The notes under the pieces were generated by a model that saw nothing but the letters and a program-made list of their open reading frames with translations, was not told the DNA's origin and did no database searches. The position numbers and the translations under genes were made by a program. 64,000 nucleotides of DNA from Cristatella mucedo. Lineage: Eukaryota; Bryozoa; Phylactolaemata; Cristatellidae. Position 1 is the stretch's first letter; each line of letters begins with the position of its first letter. The stretch is taken from positions 1,812,501-1,876,500 of the forward strand of contig WPIO01000022.1 of NCBI GenBank assembly GCA_009760855.2, in the 5' to 3' direction. Below, in pieces: positions 22,246 to 35,973 of the stretch.

Positions 22246-24640
22246 GTTACGTATGGCGGGATACGAGGGGACGCAAGAGAGACGAAAGAGAGCTCGCGCC
22301 AAGAGAAGGCGAGTGAGAGTGGAGAGAGAAATTGACTGGAGTAAAAGAAATTAGTCGCTTCAGTTTTTGAAAGACTGCCACAAGCGTGGTTGCGACTGCG
22401 CGCGCAGCCAGAGCGCTTGCTGCGGCCGCAGCGTAGCTGCAAAGTAGCGAGCCGCGGGTTAGCGACTGAGGCATTACGTCCTCTACGCCGCGGTTGGTAA
22501 CCGCCGTTTTAATGATGCAGCCAAAGCATAGCATCCATTAAAATAAGGCGATTTCCATTTATCCAGAGAGAGTCTTATTTTTGCTCATCCGCATTCAGGA
22601 GGAAAGCGGCCTCGCCTGGCGAGCAGGAAAGCTCAGCGACGGGCTTCCTTAATGCGGGAGGCGAGAAAACTAAATGGCGGCGGCGGCAGCGCCGCGGCGC
22701 GGGCCATCGCTCGCATGCGAAAGGTTGGGTACTCGCAGCGATCCGTTCTTTGGCAGATTAAATCAACAGCCCAAGTCTGCCGGCCGACGCAGCGGAAGCG
22801 TTAAGCATGCGAGCTCGAAACGAAAGATGAGGATTTCTTTTTTCGCCTCTCGCGCGGCTCTCGGAAGAGCGAACCAGAGGCCGGTCGAGCCGCAGCGCCA
22901 GCTCGCGCGCGCGTTCGCCTCTGCGCGCCGCGCGCCCTACGCGGGGCCGCCCGCCGCGTCGGCTCGCCGGCCGCGCTCGACCAGACGGAGAGAAGGCGCG
23001 CTCACAAGCTCGCGCGGAGAGCGTTCGCCGGCAGACTGCGCAGCGGCGGCGAGCGGCTCCTTCAGCGCCGTACCTCGGCAAATCCTTCGCCATTGGCGAC
23101 GACGCTGCTGCCGAGTCCCAGTCGCCGACCTCGGTCCGCCGCCTCAGCTCCTTCTCCTCTTCCACGGCGCCGTAACCGCCGCCGCCGCCGCCGCGTTCGC
23201 AGCGGCCGCACGGCAAACCTGTTCGACAGTGAGGGCTTAGGCCAAGAGCGTCTCGACCGCCGCCGACGTCACCACCAGCGCCGCGGCCGCTGAGCCCACT
23301 GCGGAGAGCGCACGTCCGCCGGACGGCGGTGCGGCCGGCTTGGCAGCCGCCGGACTCGCTCTGACCGCGGTCGTCGTCCGGAGGGCGCGTCGGTCGGGCC
23401 GCGAAGCGCCAGGGCGCTCTCTCCGCCGAGCTCGCCTACCCACCCTTCCGCCGCCGCCGACGTTCGGGAGCGCCGCGGCTCCGCGCCGCCGCCGCCGGCG
23501 GTGGCAGCAACGGAAACCGGATTCGGAGCTGGCGCTCGGGCCGCGGACGCGATAACCAGCCGGCGCGGCGGCCGACCCGCTCGGGCGCCGCCTCTGTCGC
23601 CCACATGCGAGAGCACAAGCGACAGCTCCGCTCTACCGCGAGACTGCCTACCGGCTACGAGATATCGCGAGACTACCTACCAGGTGCTGCAGCGGCGGCT
23701 GCGGCTGCGAGCTGTGCTCTCGCAATCAAGATTCTCTGGCGCCGCACAGCCAGACTCAAGCCCGTGACATTTTCGACGCTCCGCCGCTGCGGCTACGCGG
23801 CGAACGAGTGGCTCCTTAAACCGGAGCGGAGCGAGGCCCTGAGCCTCTACGCCGTCCGTCCGCGAACCGACACAGGCGAAGGCCGGGCGGGCAGCGCCGG
23901 CCCGAGAGAGGGCGCTGCCATTCGCTGCGGTCGTGTTGTGATTTGACGCCGGCGGCCACCCGGCAGCGCGGCTACGCTAGACGGACTGCCTGCTGCTGTC
24001 GCCTCTAGAAGGGCCCAGCCAACCCCTCCCCCGCCCCTCGCTACCACCCAGCCCGCAGCCCGCGAGCAGCTAGCTCTCATTAGTCGCAAAGAGCGAGTCT
24101 AGCGCTCTGCGTCTTCTCGCGTATCGATCTCGTCGAATATTAGCGGCCTTGGAGCCGACGCACCGCGGAGGGCGGCTTCCTCGTCCTGCGACGACGGCGG
24201 CAGCCGCAGCTTCCGGACAACGTCTGAAGGCGCGGTCGGAGCGCCCCTGGGGGGAGGGCTGGCCGGCCTCGCTTCGCCGATTGGTCGCACACTGCTCAGC
24301 GAGGCCGGTCGCCACGCCGGACGAGAGCGTGCGCGCTCCGCTGTGTTGCCGGCCGCCGCAGTGCCGCGCTGCCTCGCAGTGCCGCGCTGCAGTGCTTTGA
24401 CGGCCAATCGAGCGCGCCGCCGGCGTCTCGTCGCAGCGCATCGGCGCTATTCGCGGCGCGTCGGCGACCTAATAATCTGGAGCCAGACTCGCCCAAAGTC
24501 AAACGAACGTGCGCGAGCGATGATGCAGCGCGCGAGCGCGCACAATCAAACGCGTGCGATCGCGCGCTGCATCTGCGGTTCAACCTGCCGCTGCCGAGCG
24601 TCTTACGCGATCGACGAATGAAAAGAGCGGTCGCAGCAGC

Positions 24641-24956
<316 letters not shown>

Positions 24957-27111
24957 GCCGCTAGGGCTGCTGCCGCCGAGTGCTACGCCGGAACGCGGAG
25001 TGCATTACTGCATTATGTCTGTTCGCCCGTCGCTCATTACGGGTTTAACCGGAATTAGGTCGGCTGCTGCGCTTAATCAGGGTAATACCGTTTACCGAGA
25101 TCTGGCGCCTTGCAAAATGGTAAACCGTTGCGCATTGCGCTGCGACGACTTTTGCTGAGCGACACCCGCCCATCCACGGCGGCGGCCGGAACTAGACTTG
25201 GCCGCGGACGCCGCGCGAGCCCACGCGTACAGCTAGCTGCCCGCCTCGCCGCGCCGCGCCGCGCCGTGGCATCCCAGCTACGTCTGGAGAACCGCGCAAG
25301 AATTTCGCCTTTTTCGCTACCGATTGGAGAGACCACGCGCAGGCACCTGCCGAGAACAGAGGTGGAACGGAAGTGGCTGGACGCGAGGCCCACGACCTCG
25401 GTCGTTAAAGGTGAGCGCATTACCTGCGGGCGAAATCTTTGCGGCGCATGCAAATGTAAAAAGCCGATTACGCTACTGGCGATTGATTACGCGATTAACA
25501 TTGCCGGCTACGCGCGCACCGTTCGCAGTCTGCCCGCCTGGTAGAAAAGCCGCCGCTCTAACCCTCTCCCCCCCCCTTCCTTCCCGGCCGTGTGCTTCTA
25601 GGTACCTCTCGACCTCGGAATTGATTTAAGCCTAAGTGCAAACGCGAGGCGCTAGCTCGAGCGAGCCGCCGCCGCCGTCGGCGGCGGCGGCGGCGGGGCG
25701 GCGATTGTTAGCGCGCACCGCACGCCAAGAATAGGACTTAGCGGGCACCTCGTGACTCGCCGTACGTCTGCGAGCAAGTGCGCTCAGTCGGCGGCTCAAG
25801 GCGGCGCTGATTCAACGCGCGCGGCTCGTCCGTCGTCGGCTCAAGGCCGCCTCGCACTTTGGACGCCGCAGAGCTGAAACGAAAAACAGTTGCGATTGAG
25901 CCGCCGCCGCAATTCGGCGATCTTGGTGGCGCTCTCGGACTTTCTCGCCTCCTCCCTCATGCCAGCTGCACGCGGACCGACTGGCATGCATTCGCGGAAC
26001 CACGTGACCGGCGGCAGCCGCGCATCGCTGCGTCGGCCACACGATGGCCGGCAGAGGTAGCAGCGGCCCCCGCCATCGCTGTCCAAGCTGCCCTAACTCC
26101 GGCCCCAACCGCTCCAACCGCAATAGCTCCAAGCCGCTCCTCTATCCAGTGGTCTCACTCGTACTAGCTAGCTAGCTAGCTAGGCTGGCGGCATCCTTGC
26201 CGATTGCGGCACGCAGCGACGGCCGTCACCTTCGCTCACTCGCACACATCGCCGAGCATCGCTTACAGTCGCAGCTTACAGCAGGACGAAGGCATGACGT
26301 CATGCCCAGAGCCTCTTCCCCTCGCCGCCGCCGCCGCCGAGCTCGAAACTGCACGCCCTCGGGGGGGGGGGGGCGAGCGAGATCGCCAGAGCTACGGTCG
26401 GAAGGTATCGGTCAAGGTAAACGGTGGTAGCGAACGCTAGCCTCTTTCGAAGCTTCGCAGGCGGACGCGACGCAATGTGCAGCGAATTATTTCTCGTATC
26501 GTGCCAAGCGCTAGCGCTCAGCTAGAGCGCTTTCGCAGTCGTCGCAGCACTGTCCGTCGACCGAGATTGAATGGCAGCCGCCCAGCTGTGAGCGCCAGGG
26601 CGTAAACAAGAGCCTCCGCCGCCGCCTCATGTGGCTAGCGGTTGCGCTAGATCGGCCAGGACGCGAACGCTCTGCACGAAGCCGCGATGACACGCTAAAA
26701 AACCAGGGTTTTTCGGGCTTTTCGAAACCCGGACCGCCTCGACGATGCTCCAGACTCCGCACGCAGCCGTCTTGCCTTCAAATCGAGGCCGGAAGCTCTC
26801 TCAACGTTCCTCGCTCTTTCTCTGCGCACCCTGCACGAGACCGATCGAAGAATGTGGAATTACATGTAGCGGAGTACATTATGTAGTCTCATTCGTACGG
26901 CGGCCAGCAGCATGAATGTGGCGATCCGTTGCAGTAGCTCCCGGCATGTACTTTTCGCTTCGCTGCCTCAGAGCACTGACATTCCGTTGCAGTTGCTCGC
27001 TCCAAAACCACGTGGCCACGTGTAATGAAACGCCGCCGGCGGATGGACGACACGCAGCCACGTTGTGCTGTGAGCTGGGCAGCAGCAAAAGAATGAAAAA
27101 ATGAAATAAAT

Positions 27112-27692
27112 AAAGAATGAAGGGACCTAAAAGTGAGCGACCAAACCTTGAAGTCGATGCGTTGCTTGACTGGGAGCCAGTGCAAGTCGGCGAGAGCTGG
27201 TATGACGTGGCAACTGCGACGCTCATGACAGACAAGCGTGGCTGCAGAGTTTCCCACCAGCCGTAAGCGCTTGATTGCATTGGCCTGTAGGCCAGTAAGC
27301 AGTGAGTTACTGAAGTCGAGACGGGATTTCACAAAAGCATAGACCAATTTAGATGTGGTATCCCTGTCTGAAAAAGCCGGAATATCAGCAATTTTGTGTA
27401 GCTGAAATTAGGCAGACTTGACTGTGGAGCTGATTTGGTCGTCTAATGAAAGGTCACTTTGGAACATGACACCTAGATTTCGTGCAGATTCAATAAGAGA
27501 TATGCAAGCAGAGCCGAGTTTGAGCGGCAGCCATTCCAATTTCTGAATCACTCTTGGTTTGCCCATAACTAGCAAGTTAGCTTTATTGCCATTCAATTTA
27601 AGAAAATTTGCTGCCATCCATGTGCGGATGTCATCAGTACATGCCGCGAGGGAGTTGAGAGAGTTTGACGTGCTCGAGGGCTGGGAGGAATC
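27112..27692 (-). pseudogene. LINE reverse transcriptase C-terminal fragment (minus orientation)
   Basis: On the minus strand from about 27692 it reads the segment after the YADD motif: MAANFLKLNGNKANLLVMGK, NLGVMFQSDLSLDDQIS, LVYAFVKSRLDFSNSLLTGL, LADLHWLPVKQRIDFKV and LTFRSLHSL. It ends abruptly in an A/T-rich junction near 27112. Both the catalytic half and the 3' tail are missing. One in-frame stop (about 27407) separates two frames. Confidence 0.88.
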
Positions 27693-29160
27693 AAACCTGC
27701 TGCGAGACGACCATGCACGCGAGCGAGGCGCACCGTGGCGCGTCTAATATCTCTTCGAGCTAAGGAACCTGCTAATATTGGCTCGACAGTTACTATCGGA
27801 CCGCGATGCGAGGCGATGGATGGCGAGCTCGAGCGCTGCGCGCTGCGCTGGCTGCCAAATGAGCAGAATCCGCCGCTCGGTACGTCGCCCGCATGCCGGC
27901 CGCAGCCGCGCCCCGCTTGTCTCCCGAGTTCTTTCAGCGGAGCGTCGCTGCGCCGCGCCTCTGCCGGCCCTATCTTGAACTGCTAACTCTTAGCGCCTCG
28001 ATTGCTACTCGTACTATATACTGAGATGCGCGCCAATCGACGATAATCGGCGATAGCCGACGAGCAAAGGAACTCAGCGTGCCGGAAATCGGCGGCCGAA
28101 GGCGCGATGTCTGGATGGCGCAGCAGCTCTGGCTGTGGCTTCTTTCGGGTTGCTTGCAGGTAGGATGAACAACAGAGGGTGTGGCTGCAGCTGGCGATTT
28201 TAGAGCAGCAGAGCAAAATGCAGCGCTACGCTTTGACACTAAAATTCCTTAACGCAAAGTGCTTCGATGCGAAAATGTTTTGAAGCATTGGCAGCCATTG
28301 CGTTTAATGCAGCAGAGGCATCGCTGATCATTTGGCCGCTATTGCAGAATTTGAACCATCGTGGCAGTGGAAGCTCAAGAGAGAACTCGGCGAGACACAC
28401 GGCGAACCGTCGTCGGAGAGTGAGGCAGCGGCGACGGAGCGGATGCGACGGCGGAGACGACGGCGGCGTCGCGCTCGCGCCCTACTAAAGGGGGCGAACG
28501 ACGAAAAGCGCGCGACGAAAAGCGCGCGGCGGCGGCGGCAGGCAGCCGAATCGCCGTCGTCGCCGGGCGATTCGCGCGCTCAGCTACGCAGCGAGAGAGA
28601 TTGTGGCCGCTGCGGCGGCGGCGACGCGGCGGCCTCAAGCCCGCCGCGAACGCGGCAGCCAGCCGGACTGACCACATCTGCCAGACTGGACCGCGGCAGG
28701 CGATGGACCGCCGGCAGCGCCGCCGCAGCCGCGGCAGCCGGCGGGCGCTCGTGCGAGCGCGCCGATTGGGCGCCTAACCAGGGCGCGCTCCGCAGTGCTC
28801 TGCGCAAGAGGAGTCGCGATGCGCGTACTCACGCTCCGCGACCGAGCGATGACGACGACGTCGCGCTGGCCGGCGCGTCCGCGCTGCTCCTACGGGCCGA
28901 CGGCGTCGCCTCCTTCCCAACACGGACGCGAGAGCTGCTCCCAGTAGCGGCGGCGCTCCGCCTGGCCGGAGGGCGTGCGGAGCGCGAGCTATGCGCGCGA
29001 GCCGCGCCGCCCGGCTCCTCCGCTCCTCCGCCCGTTGAATGGTCCGGGCGCTCGCCCTCTGACCTGCAATCGATCGGTCTGTCGATCGACCGACGGGAAA
29101 AACCGTCAGAAGCCCCGAAAAAATGACCGACGCCCGAGCGCCCTCCGGATCTCCAGCCCG

Positions 29161-29307
29161 CTCCTCCTCCTCCTCCTCCTCCTCCTCCTCCTCCTCCTCC
29201 TCCTCCTCCTCCTCCCCCCTCCTCCTCCTCCTCCCTCCTCCTCCTCCTCCTCCTCCTCCTCCTCCTCCTCCTCCTCCTCCTCCTCCTCCTCCTCCTCCTC
29301 CTCCTCC
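29161..29307. repeat. (CTC)n trinucleotide repeat, about 147 bp
   Basis: CTC/TCC array with two short C-rich interruptions near 29214 and 29233. Ser-, Leu-, Pro-, Glu-, Gly- and Arg-run frames over it are artefacts. Confidence 0.97.
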
Positions 29308-30089
29308 ACTCGTTCGACCGAATACGACGGATTGCGTTCGACGCCCTCCAGCGCTCCACGCGCGTCTCCTTGCGTGGCGCGCTTCAGACCTCGATCGCCG
29401 TCTTCTTGCTGCTTTCTCTCCTTTAGCTGCGATCTGCCAGTCGTCTGCGCCTGCTGCGAACAGCCCCTCTCCCCCTCTCCCCGGTGGACCGCGCGCGCGT
29501 TCGGACGGCTCTCTCAGCAGCCAGCGGCGGAACGTCGCCTCAGCTCACTACTCTTTCGAAAACAAAACGTCATCCAGAGACGCTCGATGAAGCAATGAAG
29601 ATAGGGGCGCTGTTTTGAACTGCGCGCGTGCGGGGAACAGAGGAGCCGGCGGACGTGCGACAATGGCGCCCAAGTTCAGCGAGCACTCGGGAAGCGCCAC
29701 TTTGGCACCGGTAAAGACGACAGCGGTAGTCCGATGAGCTACTAACGATACCTCGACGACACTGCGCTGCGAGCGGCGGCGCGGCGGAGGCATCGGTGCA
29801 TTCGCAGGCGAGGACGCAGGCTCATTCAAATTCCATCGGCACGGTGGCGGCGGCGGTTTGCGGAGCGCCGCAGCAGGCGCCGCCAGGTGCGCGAGCGCGC
29901 ACGCGAAGAGATGGGGGGAACTTCTCGTTTAACTACGACGGATCAATCGGTAGATCAACGGTTGCGCAACCTCCGGTTTGGACGCGCGAAAAGCGCCACT
30001 ATCTCGCACCGGACTCTCGCGCGCGCGCGCTGCGGGTGCGACTGCGTCGCGTCCTCGCAGCTTCCTCCCAAGGTCGCTGCTTAGCGAGA

Positions 30090-30351
30090 TACAGCATTTA
30101 GTGGGTCCCTGTGATTCGTCCTTGATGTGCTTATGCGTGCTGACACTGTGCATGCAGCCACTAACCACATTTGCATGCTGACCCTGTGCATGTCACCCCT
30201 AACCATATTATTCTATTCGTTTGTTTTTCAAGCATGATTTTACTTACCATTCAATTGCATTTCACTTTGCAGCCAATGTAAAGCGCCTAGAGAGAGATTA
30301 AGTTTTCTGAGGGCGCTTTATCAAGTGAATTATTATTATTATTATTATTAT
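30090..30351 (+). mobile_element. LINE 3' end with complete tail (plus orientation)
   Basis: Contains the family's whole 3' UTR: TTTAGTGGGTCCCTGTGATT, GTGCTGACACTGTGCATGC, CATTTGCATGCTGACCCTG, AATTGCATTTCACTTTGC. The terminal hairpin follows (AAAGCGCC ... GGCGCTTT around AGAGAGA and TTAAGTTTTCT), then (ATT)n ending at 30351. A good reference copy of the tail. Confidence 0.92.
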
Positions 30352-31287
30352 CGTGCGGCGCAGAGAGCGACAAGCGTCCAGCTCGTTCGGCGGCGGCGCG
30401 TTGTGAACAATTAAGTATCAATCATAGATACCACGGCTGCGAATCCGAGTCGCTGGAAATGTGGCCGCGGCTATCAGCAAGGCACAGGCAACCGGAAGCC
30501 CGTGCGCACGCAAGCGCAGCGTCAAAAGCAGCATTCTTGCAGCAGCTCGCCGTTAGCGCTCCTAGAGGTCCCGAAAATAACTGCGACTTATTGCAATCCA
30601 CTTTCGTCGCTAAGAGTACTCCGCGAACCACACCGGAATACGTTGTTTCGCTATACCTTGCATACAGCGTTTTTAGAGCGTATCTTCTTTTACATTTCTC
30701 GCACCGCTCCGCTTGCTCATCGTCTAGACGAGGCGCTGCCGAGTTCCAGCCGATCGCTTTCCAGCAGCGTCCCTGAGAAACTACGAGGCGGCGGCGAACT
30801 AGTTTCTAGCGCATCCAACTCAGCGGGGCAGACGGCTAGACGACGGCGATGAGGCGGAAGTTGGCAGAGTCCGCTTTCCGTGAAACGCGCGAGCGGAGCG
30901 GCGTGACATTCGGAAAACGGCTGCGCTGTAAGTGCAGCGCGAGGCATTACGCTTTTAGCCTTTAATACCGACGCTGCGACCAGCGCGTTCATAGCGCCGC
31001 AGGTGGACGGACCGCGAAGTAATTCGGGGAACCCGGGTCCCACGAATGCCAGCGTTGCTGCGGCGCGAGCGTGTTCCGTAACGACTCGGACGATGAGCGC
31101 CGCATACCAATAAGGAGTGGATCGCGAAGACCAGCCGAGATACAGCGACGGCAGGGACGCGCTGGCTTTGCGAACAGCTCAGGGCGCGGACGGATCGCGA
31201 GCAAGCGCGCGTGCCTCGTCTCCCGCAGCGCTCGATAGCGTTTCGCGCGCTATAGCGTTTCGCGCGACCAGCTCGTGCAGAACGCAC

Positions 31288-31592
31288 CCGTCAAGGCCTC
31301 TCGTCGGCTCGGGCTGCGGCGAGTCGGCTTCGAGCGACTGCGCTTCCATTGCGGCGCCACACTGTAGCCGCTCCTCCGACAGGCGACGCTGCTGCTCCTG
31401 CTCCAGCTGCGGCTGAGCGCTGCTTTTCTCTCTGGAGCAGAACTTCCACAGCAGTATGACGATGAGAATTGCGAGCAGACCGAAGCTGACGCCTCCCGCG
31501 AGAATGACGATCGTCATGTAGCCCGGCAGAGGCGAGTCGTTGTCTCCGTGATCGTAGACGTGAGTGTTCACGGCGTTGGCTGGCCTCGGCCT
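31288..31592 (-). CDS. Transmembrane exon of an unrecognised single-pass membrane protein
   Basis: Seen: on the minus strand an acceptor CGACAGCTTCAG (ending 31593) precedes a 305-base open exon. It encodes a short polar segment (PANAVNTHVYDHGDNDSPLP), then a hydrophobic helix at residues 25-49 of the exon (GYMTIVILAGGVSF and the following FGLLAILIVILLW), then a basic stop-transfer KFCSREK and a Gln/Glu-rich tail (QLEQEQQRRLSEERL). A donor GTGCGT follows LDG at 31287. It leaves two bases of a codon, which the exon starting at 21683 completes in frame as Gly. Inferred: type I topology, with the ectodomain encoded further upstream on the minus strand and not found. Neighbouring Ser/Ala-rich frames on the other strand are shadows. 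I do not recognise the family. Confidence 0.65.
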
Positions 31593-33147
31593 CTGAAGCT
31601 GTCGCTACAGCAGCCGCGACAGCGCGAGCGCTACCTTCTGGAACCGGCGGCCGCTGTCCGCACAAGTGCGCGGAACAGTTGCAGCAGACAGCGCGCGACG
31701 CTGCAGGCGGCGGCCCGCCCGAGTGGCCTCTCGAAGCCGACTATCAAAGCTCTTTTTTGTGCGCGCTGCTGCTCACTTGCCGTTAGTCACCCTCCTTCAC
31801 GGAAGCAGCAGCAGGAATAGCATGAACTTATTTCTGCTGGATTAATACACGTAGCAGATGTGTGCGCGCGCGAGAGAGAGAAAGGTAAAATTAAAGTTTC
31901 TCCAGCGTGTGTCCTACCTTGGACCCGTTGCGCCCACCTAGCGTCCAACGGCAGCAGTGCCAGAGGCCGGGCTGCGACGCAGACCGAGCACTGCCCACTC
32001 GCTGTGCCTCACGGTGCTCTCCGAAACGTAGGTGCGCAGCGTCGAGGTACGGGTGACAAACAAAGGTTAACTGATTCAATCGCCTCATTTATATAGCCGG
32101 AGAACAGTCTTAACGGTTATCGGCGCCGCTTGCAGTGGGAAGGGGCCATACCGGATCGTCCGCTGCAGGACTCAACTCCGCGACGCGAAGAGCGAGCACC
32201 GTAACGCCAGACTCGCGAGCGTAAATAGGCTGCGCTCAGAGAGAATTCAAAGCACAGCGATTCGGCTTCGCTTGATCGCTGTGCTCGTCACTCGGTCGGC
32301 AGCGTACGAGCCGATGGAGCCAGAGCGTCAACCTCGACGGTCTTTGGCTCTATTGCCAACGAGCGCAACGACAGTCGCCGATAGTCACTCTCCCGAGCGT
32401 GACGGCCTGGCGCAAGCCTTGTGCGCAGATGCGCAAGCGAATTGGGCGGCGAGCGGCGGCGACGCCCGACGGTATCGATATCTATCGATATATATATATC
32501 TACATCTATCGATGCCCTAATATCGCCAGCCGACGAGAGCGAGATGCAGGGTGTGCGATTTGGGTCGGTTAGCGATTTACAATGGTTTCCGGCTTCTCGA
32601 GCTACAGCTTCAGTCTCTGCTCGGTCCGCCTCCGCGAGCCTAGAGCTCCACGGCGAACCGGCGAAGACGGTCGACGGATGGCGCTCGGCGGCGGCGGCGG
32701 CGAAACCGGTCGAATTGACGGCCAGGTAGTAGTGCCGCCTTCTCTGAAGAAGTGAGTCGATAAAGCAAGTGCACAGCACGCCGGGCCAGATGCGAGGCTT
32801 GCTCCGGTCCCTGTCCGCTCTGTCTAATTCGTTCAATACTGCGAAAACGGCGACCGCGATAAGCAGTGGGAGTAGCGGCTCCGAGCATTGAACAGCGCAG
32901 GCTAGTGGCGATAATTGCAAATAATTCTCCGATGGCGTTCGAGGAAAAGCAATTAGCGCTCGGTCGAATAATCGGTTTGCAGAGCATTTCAGGCCGTGGC
33001 CGCCGGTAGCGCCAAGTGCCACCGATCGGATGGAAGCGCTAATTGTCGCCAGCGACTACTCCGTCTCCGATGCAGCTGAGCACGAATGCTGCAGGGAATT
33101 AATGCTGCCTACGAGTCCGTCCGAGAGCCTTGCTCGGATCCACAATA
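31593..33147. other. CpG-rich, no gene recognised
   Basis: Contains an open minus frame of 244 codons (32288-33022) with no domain, no splice partners and a composition typical of chance frames in GC-rich DNA. A short TATCGATATATATATATC patch lies near 32477-32500. Ectodomain exons of the membrane protein could lie here or beyond but none was identified. Confidence 0.4.
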
Positions 33148-34496
33148 TGAAGTCCTTCTTGAGCGCCTCTCATCTCGCCTGGGCATTGCTTGCAATGCAT
33201 TGCAGTGGTTCAGGTCCTAACTCTGCTGTAGATTCCAGAGTATTGATGTGAATGGAAAAATATTATCCGAGGAACCTCTGAAATATGGGACACCTCAAGG
33301 CTCCATGTCCTGTCCTGTTCTTTTCACGATTTGTACTCTTTTTCTAAACTTCCTCTTGCCGATGTGACTGCCAAGCAAAATCTAGGCTTTCACTTCTATA
33401 CGTATGACACTCAGTTGTACCTTTGCTTTGATCCCTCCCAGCCCTCGAGCACGTCGAACTCTCTCAACTCCCTTGCTGCATGCATTAATTAAATCCGCGC
33501 ATGGATGGTAGCAAAGTTTCTTAAACCGAATGATGGTACAACCAATTTATTAGTTATGGGCAAACCAAGCGTGATTCAGAAATTGGAAAGGCTAACGCTC
33601 AAAATCGGCTCTGCCTGCATATCTCCTATTGAATCTGCACGAAGTCTATGTGTCCTGTTCCAAAGTGACCTTTCATTAGACGACCACATCAGCTCCAGAG
33701 TCAAGTCTGTCTAGTTTCAGCTACATAAAATTGCTGGAATTCCAGCTTGTTCAGACAGGGATACCGCATCTAAGTTGGTCCATGCATTTGTGACATCCCG
33801 TCTTGACTTCTGTAACTCACTGCTTGCTGGCCCACCGGCATGTGCAATCAGGCGCTTACAGCTGGTGCGAAACTCTGCAGTCACGCTTGTCTGCCATGAC
33901 CGTCGCAGTTGCCACATCACACTACTTCTCGCCGACCTGCACTGGCTCCCAGTCAAGAAACGCATCGACTTCATGGTTTTGTCACTCACTGTTAGGTCAC
34001 TTCATTATTTGACTCCAGCTTACCTGTATGATCTACTACTCCACCAGGCTAAGCATCGTACCACCCGCTTTTCGGAATGTAACTGTCTATCTATACCTCG
34101 CACAAACTTCAAATTCTTTGGAGACCGTGCCTTTAGTTCGTATGCTCCCAAAGCCTGGTACTCACTCCCGACTGGCGTCACGACATCTCTTGATTTGACC
34201 ACATTAAAACTGAAACTAAAAACGCACTTATTTAAGATAGCATTTATTGGGTCCGTGTGATTTGTCCTTTAAGTGCTTATGCATGATGACACTGTGCATG
34301 CTGCCACTTAACCACACTTGCATGCTGACGCTGTGCATGTCACCCCTAACGATGTTATTCTTTTTGTTTATTGAGCATGTTACTACTAACCAATCATGCT
34401 TCCTTTACAGCCAATGTAAATAGCCTAGAAAGAGATTGAGTTCTCTGAGGATGCTTTGTCAAGTGTTTTATTATTATTATTATTATTATTATTATG
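33148..34496 (+). pseudogene. LINE reverse transcriptase to 3' tail, 5'-truncated, frameshifted
   Basis: Begins inside the RT (VLLERLSSRLGI-equivalent, TTCTTGAGCGCCTCTCATCT) and runs through decayed versions of GVPQGSVLGPVLF and FYADDTQ (here the second residue pair is altered). Then come MVAKFLKPNDGTTNLLVMGK, LDFCNSLLAGPPACAIRRL, LADLHWLPVKKRIDFMVL and RAFSSYAPKAWYSLPTGV. The 3' UTR, the terminal hairpin and (ATT)n end at 34496. Several frameshifts and stops (for example TAA near 33490, TAG at 33713). No longer able to encode enzyme. Confidence 0.92.
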
Positions 34497-35933
34497 ACAC
34501 ATTGGACGCACTCCATTAGCCGGCATTGTGCATCCGGCCGCCGGATGTATTGAAACTTGGCCGCCGGTCACGGCTACCCATCGAGTACGCTTCAGCTACC
34601 AGCAATGTGCGCAATTTCGCTGCGGTTCTTGCATTATTAGAACGGTTGGGTTCTGCGAGCAGGTGAGGTGCAGCCGACGCGTTCGCGTTGGCGCTGCGAT
34701 GCGAGCGTACTAGAGAGAAATAGTGAGAGAGAGAGAGAGAGTGAGAGAGAGAGGGAGCGATACAAGGAAGAGCGCCAAGGTAGGCGGCCGCCGTTGCACG
34801 ATCGCAATAAATGTCCGACAGAATGCGGTGTCGCGGCGGAGCTAGGGTGACTTGACGTGTCAATCGCCGTCTGCGCTCAGTCCCTGCCGCAACGACCCAT
34901 CGGCTTTACTTCCGAGCGCGCCATTTTCCACCGACATCTGTCGTGTGACAGCGAGAGGTGTTAAAAATGTTTTAACTAGCGAGCGAATGGCTGTCCTAGC
35001 GTGCACGAGAGCCCACCGGCCATTCGGTAAAGGCAGCGGCAAAAGCAAAGCAGTACGGCGTATTGCTGTCGTTCAGATACCTCCCTAAATGCCACTGCTT
35101 CCGCCAGAGCTCGTGAATTGGTTATCTCCTCCTGGAAGCCCAGACGGAGAAAGGGAGGAGGTATTTCCGCATGTTTTCGCAATACTTCCTTCCTCGAGCC
35201 ATCCATCGCGTTCCCCATCGATCACTGCAGTTAATCATTCTAACTTAGGGGTCTTACTTAGGCAGATTAAAGGCCCGATGGCCACTTTTCAAGGTGCGTC
35301 TTTAGAAAGCGTGTTCAACGTTCAATGAACTCCTAATAATAGGAGACGTGATTCTGTGACAATTTCCTTGAGCTGTTCACTTTGACCGACTCCATGCTGA
35401 AATCAAATCACTGTCCGAACTTTGACGCTATCACCTTTACAGAAATTCTTTTCTCCTTTTTCATACCCCGAGTCAATAAAAACTGGTTTCGAGTAGACGA
35501 AGTCGCTAGTCACTTCCTCAGTTTCAAACCGCTTGCAGTCCCCCTCGAAGTAGTCTTTCGAATCATTTGTATTGTGTCCCTCCAACAGCAAGCTGCCAAT
35601 GGTGGCAGCTATCTTTCGCACTTGAGGTACCAAGTCCTTAATTTCATCTGATCTCTCTACGATACTGTTTCACAGAAATTGCCTCTTCCTTGTACTTGAT
35701 TGTTGTAACATTCAATTCAGTGACTCGACTGACCCTTTATGTGCCAATAGTTGTACAAGAGCTGATTCATGTTCTCATGCGATTCGTGTGTATGGCCTCA
35801 CTAACAACAATGTATTGGACATACATTCGTTAAAATGGTTTTTTCTGCGATTGTAGGCTGTAAATTCCAAATTCTGTGCATCTGACCATGTGTGCATCTC
35901 ATTAAGTCTGAATTTGTACCAATACTTGTGCAA

Positions 35934-35973
<40 letters not shown>

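Noticed and set aside
22674-23618. Overlapping Arg/Ala-rich frames on both strands
   Set aside because: Stop codons are rare in this CpG-rich DNA; frames are open in several phases at once.
28332-29598. 264- and 207-codon plus frames and the 176-codon minus frame
   Set aside because: CpG-rich composition plus the (CTC)n run explain them; no domains or coherent splice sites.
32288-33022. 244-codon minus frame
   Set aside because: No signal peptide, domain or phase-compatible junction to the transmembrane exon; typical chance frame in GC-rich DNA.
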